Below, piece by piece: positions 14,783 through 18,802 of a stretch of 18,802 bases of DNA; within the stretch, counting starts at the first letter, position 1, and each line of letters starts with the position of its first letter. The notes under the pieces were generated by a model. That model saw nothing but the letters and a program-made list of their open reading frames with translations, was not told the origin of the DNA and did no database searches. The stretch spans positions 1 through 18,802 of the forward strand of contig JBMNOI010000075.1 of NCBI GenBank assembly GCA_050942995.1, read 5' to 3'. The translations under genes were made by a program, and so were the position numbers. Origin of the DNA: JBMNOI01 sp050942995. GTDB lineage: Bacteria; Chloroflexota; Anaerolineae; UBA1429.

Positions 14783-15538
14783 ATGGCCCTGTTGAGCGAT
14801 CGGGATCGTGAGTTTCTGCGTAATCATTTAGAGCAGACGCTGGTCGAGCCCGTCAAGCTGGTCTTTTTCACACAGACGGTCGTCACCGAGTCGGTTACCT
14901 GTCAGTACTGCCAGGAGACGGAGCAGATTCTGCGCGAGGTCGCCGATCTGTCGGACAAGATCTCGGTGCAGGTATACAACTTTGTAACCGATAAAGAGGT
15001 TGCGCAGCGCTACGGTATCGACAAGATCCCGGCCACTATCGTGATGCGAGACGGCGTCGATTATGGCGTGCGCTTTTTCGGCATTCCTTCCGGCTACGAG
15101 TTCACCTCGCTGGTCGAGGCAATCATCGACGTCTCGCGTGGTCGATCCGATCTGTCGCCCAGCACGCTAGAGTTGCTCTCGGCCATTCAGGATCCGGTGC
15201 ATATCCAGGTGTTTGTCACGCCCACCTGCCCCTATTGCCCCACCGCCGTGCGAATGGCCCACAGCCTGGCCCTCGCCAACGACAAGATACGGGCCGATAT
15301 GATCGAGGCCATCGAGTTCCCTCACCTTGCCAACAAGTACAACGTATACGGCGTGCCGCGTACCATCTTTAATGAAGACACCGATCTGGAAGGGGCCGCA
15401 CCTGAAGCGCTCTTTGTCGCCAAGTTGCTACAATCGGTGGGCATGCTGAGCGAGGAAGAGGTGGACAAGATCATCCAGGATATGGGCGCAGAGATGGAGG
15501 CGATCCAGACGGAAGAGTTTATCCCTGAGGACGAATAG
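14783..15538 (+). CDS. protein disulfide oxidoreductase with two thioredoxin folds
   Basis: A 251-residue protein of two tandem thioredoxin/glutaredoxin-like units. The first has C40-Q-Y-C43 and the cis-Pro motif KIPATIV (81-87). The second has C149-P-Y-C152 and GVPRTIF. This matches the PDO (glutaredoxin-like domain) family, which forms, reduces or isomerises disulfides in the cytoplasm. It is typical of archaea and thermophilic bacteria. A tail from about 230 is acidic. The first active site is preceded by an unusually polar stretch (TQTVVTESVTC). No signal peptide is visible. The ATG has GGAGGTG 5 nt upstream. The 18-nt gap to the GH2 gene suggests co-transcription, though a functional link to a glycosidase is not obvious. 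Confidence 0.92.
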   Translation: MALLSDRDREFLRNHLEQTLVEPVKLVFFTQTVVTESVTCQYCQETEQILREVADLSDKISVQVYNFVTDKEVAQRYGIDKIPATIVMRDGVDYGVRFFGIPSGYEFTSLVEAIIDVSRGRSDLSPSTLELLSAIQDPVHIQVFVTPTCPYCPTAVRMAHSLALANDKIRADMIEAIEFPHLANKYNVYGVPRTIFNEDTDLEGAAPEALFVAKLLQSVGMLSEEEVDKIIQDMGAEMEAIQTEEFIPEDE

Positions 15539-15611
15539 CCGCTCGTTCAGCGGCCGGTCATCGCCTGAATACGGCGCATATCGAAGCATGACAGACATTA
15601 TAGAGCGCCGT

Positions 15612-15646
15612 CATCGAGTGGGGGTTACCATAACCCCCACTCGATG
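15612..15646. terminator. perfect 16-bp hairpin after the GH2-PDO operon
   Basis: Arms 15612-15627 and 15631-15646 are exact reverse complements around a 3-nt loop. The hairpin lies 73 nt after the PDO stop. A smaller hairpin (15538-15543 with 15549-15554) overlaps the end of the PDO stop codon. No T tract follows, so termination is inferred from position and stem strength. The rest of 15539-15830 shows no clear gene or promoter. Confidence 0.5.
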
Positions 15647-15830
15647 CAAGACGATTTGCATTTATCCCCAAAGCGCTGCAACGCGTGGTCGCCCGGGCTT
15701 TTGCCCCATCATCCCCGAACCGGTCGCCCCGGACGAGAGAGAATTGCCGCCCTGCTGATTCTGAATCCCGCCACACCGGCTCCTCGTCAGATCACGCCGG
15801 GCGGCGGACCGATCATACGAGAGGACTGAT

Positions 15831-16547
15831 ATGGGCCTGGTGTTCCGCCTGGAAGATTATGCCCACTACCGTGAAGCGGTAGGCGAAGCCACCTACATCG
15901 ACCTGACCCGACGCAGCGACCCGGCGCGCAGCCCCAGGGCCTGGGATAACCTGCGCGCGGTGGTCGAAACCTACGGCGCGCCGTGGATCGTACAGATATG
16001 GACCAAAGACCCCGCCGGAGTGCTGCGCATGGGCGATGATCTGCCGGCCGCGTTGCGAGAGGCCGGCACCACGCTGACGGCACAGGTCACCATCACCGGC
16101 CTGGCCGGCACTCCCTGGGAGCCGCTGGTCCCCGGTGGGGCCATGGCCGATATTCCGGCGCTGGCCGCCGCGCTGGGTGGGATAGAGCACATCACCTGGC
16201 GATACGACCCCATCATTCCCACAGTGCATCGTACCGAACGATTCGAGCAACTGGCGCAACAGGCCGCCGATATGGGCTTATCCCGGGGGGTGATCAATTT
16301 CATCTCGCCACCGGGGCGCTACGTGCGGGTAGATCGGCGCCTGGCCCCGATGTTGCCGAGCTGGGCAGAGGACATGCCGGGTTATGATGACGCCTGGCGC
16401 CAGACGGTGGCGGGCGAACTGGTAGAGCGGGCCGAGGCGGCAGGGATCGCTCTGGCCTGCTGCGCCGAAAGCGCCGGCCTGTGGCGATTACGCCTGGTTT
16501 GTGCGCCTGTCGGGGCGTCGACCGGTAGAGGCCGCATCGCAGGGTAG
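15831..16547 (+). CDS. DUF1848-like protein, N-terminal part, frameshifted
   Basis: The frame gives 238 residues. YIDLTRRSDP (22-31) stands where DUF1848 proteins have their S-R-R-T-D-I-P motif. QIWTKDP (55-61) and ITWRYDPIIP (121-130) are further DUF1848 hallmarks, and ACCAESAG (209-216) matches the late C-A-E motif. After about residue 216 the frame turns into non-conserved sequence and stops at 16547. The expected cysteine-rich C-terminus lies in the +1 frame (16480-16641). DUF1848 proteins have radical-SAM-like character, but their reaction is unknown to me. The ATG has AGAGGA about 5 nt upstream. Either the gene is inactivated, the assembly has an indel, or frameshifting occurs. Confidence 0.8.
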   Translation: MGLVFRLEDYAHYREAVGEATYIDLTRRSDPARSPRAWDNLRAVVETYGAPWIVQIWTKDPAGVLRMGDDLPAALREAGTTLTAQVTITGLAGTPWEPLVPGGAMADIPALAAALGGIEHITWRYDPIIPTVHRTERFEQLAQQAADMGLSRGVINFISPPGRYVRVDRRLAPMLPSWAEDMPGYDDAWRQTVAGELVERAEAAGIALACCAESAGLWRLRLVCAPVGASTGRGRIAG

Positions 16548-16641
16548 CCGCCGGGGATGCAGTTGTGCCCGCTATTTCGATGTGGGCGCCTATGGGCAGT
16601 GGCGTCGTTGCCACCGATGCGCCTATTGCTATGCCGGCTAA
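16480..16641 (+). pseudogene. out-of-frame C-terminal cysteine cluster of the DUF1848 gene
   Basis: In the frame starting at 16480 the sequence reads C-G-D-Y-A-W-F-V-R-L and then RRGCSCARYFDVGAYGQWRR and CHRCAYCYAG before TAA at 16639-16641. The CxC-x14-C-x2-C-x2-C pattern ending in YCYA is the normal C-terminus of DUF1848 proteins, plausibly a metal or Fe-S site. It has no start of its own. The shift from the upstream frame must happen at about 16477-16500 and needs one extra base or two missing ones. The joined product would be about 270 residues, close to the family length. Confidence 0.8.
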
Positions 16642-16706
16642 CACTGCCCGATGCCCCGGATAACTACCTTCCGTCGGGTATCTCCTTCCAGGGCGGCGCA
16701 TGTTGC

Positions 16707-16809
16707 CAACAACCCCTTCCAAAGGTGGCGAATGCAAATCATGTGCTTCGTGAACCGTTCGCTCCCGGCAGAGACTTTCGAAAGGGGGTACCGAACCGAT
16801 ACAGCCCCG
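16707..16809 (+). repeat. interspersed palindromic repeat, copy C (split halves)
   Basis: The left half CAACAACCCCTTCCAAAGGT (from 16708) and the right half CTTTCGAAAGGGGGTACCG (16775-16793), followed by ATACAGCCCCG, are separated by about 47 nt. The halves match the left arm of copy A and the right half of copies A and B respectively. The whole sits in the 342-nt gap 16642-16983 between the DUF1848 gene and the phosphorylase gene. Confidence 0.6.
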
Positions 16810-16825
16810 ATTTAGATGATTTCAG

Positions 16826-16854
16826 TTGGCAAAGCATTCAGAGGCCATTATAAT
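16826..16854 (+). promoter_or_regulatory. promoter of the glucan phosphorylase gene
   Basis: TTGGCA (16826-16831) and a perfect TATAAT (16849-16854) are 17 nt apart, about 130 nt before the start codon. A second, weaker candidate (TTGATC 16937-16942, TATTAT 16958-16963, spacing 15) lies nearer the gene. No other regulatory structure was recognised in the leader. Confidence 0.7.
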
Positions 16855-16983
16855 AGTTGCGTCGAGTGCGAGAATGATCCCGCACCGCTTAGCCCAATGC
16901 CGGCTTTACTCATTGACTGAGGTGTTGCGCCCTTTTTTGATCACCCGGCACAGGATCTATTATTGCAAGAACAGGAGTAGGAG

Positions 16984-18802
16984 ATGTTACGCCCCTACCG
17001 TACATTCACCGTGGTCCCCTCTTTGCCTCCCCGCCTCAGCCCACTATCTGACCTGGCCTATAATCTGTGGTGGAGCTGGAACTGGGATGTGATCGACCTC
17101 TTTCGCAGGCTCGATCGTGATCTGTGGGAAGAGACCGGGCACAACCCTGTCCTGATGCTGGGGGTCATTCCGCAGGATCGCCTGGAAGAGGCCGCGGAGG
17201 ACGAGGGCTTTTTTGCGCACATGATGCGCGTATATCAGGCGCTGAACCGCTACATGCGCAGCAGCGACACCTGGTTTAATAAACAATACGCTGCTAAATT
17301 CCCCGATTTGCAGATCGCCTATTTCTCGGCCGAATTCGGCATCACCGAGTGTATGCCGATGTACTCCGGCGGTCTGGGCGTGCTGGCCGGCGACCATCTG
17401 AAATCGGCCAGTGACCTGGGCCTGCCGATGGTGGGGGTCGGGTTGCTGTATCAGGAAGGGTACTTTAACCAGTATCTCAACGCCGATGGATGGCAGCAAG
17501 AGACCTATCCCGTCAACGACTTTTACAACATGCCCATCCGTCTGGAGCGCGACGAGACGGGGCAGCCGGTCAAGGTGTTCGTCGATTATCCGGGGCACAC
17601 GGTCGCCGCTCAGGTATGGCGCGCTCAGGTAGGGCGCGTGGCCCTCTATCTGCTGGATACCAACCTGCCCGAGAACCGCCCCGAGGACCGCGTCATCACG
17701 GCGCAGCTCTACGGCGGCGATCTGGATATGCGCATCCGTCAGGAGATCATGTTGGGCATCGGTGGCATACGTGCTTTGCGCGCGCTGGATATCTCTCCCA
17801 CCATCTGCCACATGAATGACGGCCACCCCGCCTTTTTGGCGCTGGAACGCATCCGCATGGCGATGCAGGATGAGGGGCTCTCGTTCCACGAGGCGCGACA
17901 ACTGACTCTGGCCGGAAATGTGTTTACCACGCACACACCGGTGCTGGCGGGCATCGATCTGTTTCCGCCTCATTTCATAGATCACTATTTTGGGAGCTAC
18001 TATCAGGAGCTGGGCATCAGCCGCGACGAGTTTCTGCAGTTGGGTCGTCCGCCCAACCCGCATCCGGATGAGAGCTTTTCCATGGCCATCCTGGCGTTAC
18101 GCCTTTCGGCCGGCGCCAACGGCGTAAGCATGCGCCACGGCCAGGTTGCCCGCGAGATGTGGCGCAATCTGTGGCCCGGCACGCCCACAGCCGAGGTACC
18201 CATCACCCATATCACCAACGGGGTGCACGGCCGCACCTGGATCGGCCACGATATGATGAACCTGTTGCTGCGCTACCTGGGACCGAGATTGCTCGAGCGC
18301 CCGGAAGATCCCGCCCTCTGGAAGCGGGTGGAGCGCATCTCCGATGAAGAGTTGTGGCACACCCACGAGCGGCGGCGAGAGCGACTGGTGGCGGTTGCCC
18401 GCGAGCGTGTGGAGAGACAGTGGACCCGACGCGGCGCCACAGCCGGCGAGATCTCTGAGGCAACCCAGATTCTGCACCCCGATGTGCTCACCATCGGCTT
18501 TGCGCGGCGGTTTGCCACATACAAGCGCGCCCTGCTGTTGTTCCGCGACCCGGATCGACTCTCGCGCATTCTGAACAATCCCGATCGGCCGGTCCAGATT
18601 TTGTTCGCCGGCAAGGCCCACCCGCGCGATAACCCGGGCAAAGAGTTCATTCGGCAGATCGTCCACATGGCCCGACGTGAAGATCTGCGCCGCCGTGTGA
18701 TCTTTCTCGAAGACTATGATATGGAACTGGCCCGCTACCTAGTGCAGGGGGTGGATGTGTGGCTCAACACACCGCAACTGGGTATGGAGGCCAGTGGCAC
18801 CA
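16984..18802 (+). CDS. glgP: alpha-glucan phosphorylase, 3' end cut by window edge
   Basis: The frame stays open to the right edge, giving 606 codons. The GT35 phosphorylase releases glucose 1-phosphate from glycogen or maltodextrin using pyridoxal phosphate. The N-terminal segment (DLAYNLWWSWNWDV, about 23-36) is the DUF3417 domain found in the short bacterial/archaeal type. The catalytic part follows: AYFSAEFGITECMPMYSGGL (112-131), CHMNDGHPAF (275-284), FTTHTP (about 314-319), HITNGVHGRTW (409-419) and RFATYKRALLLFRD. The pyridoxal-phosphate lysine lies in the missing C-terminal part. The ATG at 16984 has AGGAG 6 nt upstream. It is transcribed alone from its own promoter within this window. 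Confidence 0.95.
   Translation, partial: MLRPYRTFTVVPSLPPRLSPLSDLAYNLWWSWNWDVIDLFRRLDRDLWEETGHNPVLMLGVIPQDRLEEAAEDEGFFAHMMRVYQALNRYMRSSDTWFNKQYAAKFPDLQIAYFSAEFGITECMPMYSGGLGVLAGDHLKSASDLGLPMVGVGLLYQEGYFNQYLNADGWQQETYPVNDFYNMPIRLERDETGQPVKVFVDYPGHTVAAQVWRAQVGRVALYLLDTNLPENRPEDRVITAQLYGGDLDMRIRQEIMLGIGGIRALRALDISPTICHMNDGHPAFLALERIRMAMQDEGLSFHEARQLTLAGNVFTTHTPVLAGIDLFPPHFIDHYFGSYYQELGISRDEFLQLGRPPNPHPDESFSMAILALRLSAGANGVSMRHGQVAREMWRNLWPGTPTAEVPITHITNGVHGRTWIGHDMMNLLLRYLGPRLLERPEDPALWKRVERISDEELWHTHERRRERLVAVARERVERQWTRRGATAGEISEATQILHPDVLTIGFARRFATYKRALLLFRDPDRLSRILNNPDRPVQILFAGKAHPRDNPGKEFIRQIVHMARREDLRRRVIFLEDYDMELARYLVQGVDVWLNTPQLGMEASGT

Noticed and set aside
17044..18063. Long minus-strand frame (339 codons) opposite the phosphorylase gene
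   Set aside because: The plus strand codes for a clear GT35 phosphorylase, and the antisense product shows no family features.

Overview
The window is GC-rich, densely coded chromosomal DNA. It most likely comes from a member of the Chloroflexota (Anaerolineae-like). That assignment rests on the mix of families rather than a marker gene: a secreted protein with a WPDSCLG motif, a tryptophan T-box ahead of trpS, a double-thioredoxin protein disulfide oxidoreductase, an alpha-glucan phosphorylase of the short bacterial type, zinc-ribbon membrane proteins and interspersed palindromic repeats. No plasmid, phage or transposase gene, CRISPR array, tRNA or rRNA was found.

Layout. 1-2258 (minus strand): signal peptidase I, a membrane-anchored extracytoplasmic protein and a GNAT acetyltransferase that runs off the left edge. 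2259-2769: non-coding, with a complex palindrome of about 127 bp. 2770-3024 (plus): a small DUF4342 protein, ending in a strong hairpin. 3127-6511 (minus): a LarA-type nickel-dependent racemase followed by a GH20 beta-hexosaminidase. 6659-7110 (minus): RNase P RNA with its own near-consensus promoter and an unusually long P12 arm. 7316-7727 (minus): a CsbD-like and a DUF1328-like small stress protein. 8168-9044 (plus): a Nudix hydrolase and a DUF454 membrane protein. 9091-10407 (minus): two zinc-ribbon membrane proteins in tandem. 10563-12081 (plus): promoter, T-box leader with a UGG specifier, terminator, then trpS. 12075-12758 (minus): a rhomboid protease meeting trpS tail to tail. 13031-15538 (plus): a GH2 glycosidase and a protein disulfide oxidoreductase. 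15831-16641 (plus): a DUF1848 gene broken by a frameshift. 16984-18802 (plus): alpha-glucan phosphorylase, cut by the right edge.

How the genes work together. Several act on carbohydrates: GH20 on N-acetylhexosaminides, GH2 on beta-galactosides or glucuronides, the phosphorylase on storage glucan, and LarA on a 2-hydroxy acid. This suits a heterotroph that degrades polysaccharides. The rest is housekeeping (RNase P, TrpRS, signal peptidase) and envelope or redox upkeep (rhomboid, disulfide oxidoreductase, CsbD/DUF1328). The most distinctive signals are the hairpin-extended rnpB P12, the frameshifted DUF1848 gene whose cysteine cluster survives in another frame, a degenerate repeat family with three intergenic copies, and the tandem zinc-ribbon membrane proteins. 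I did not find a clearly new multi-gene defence or biosynthetic system.
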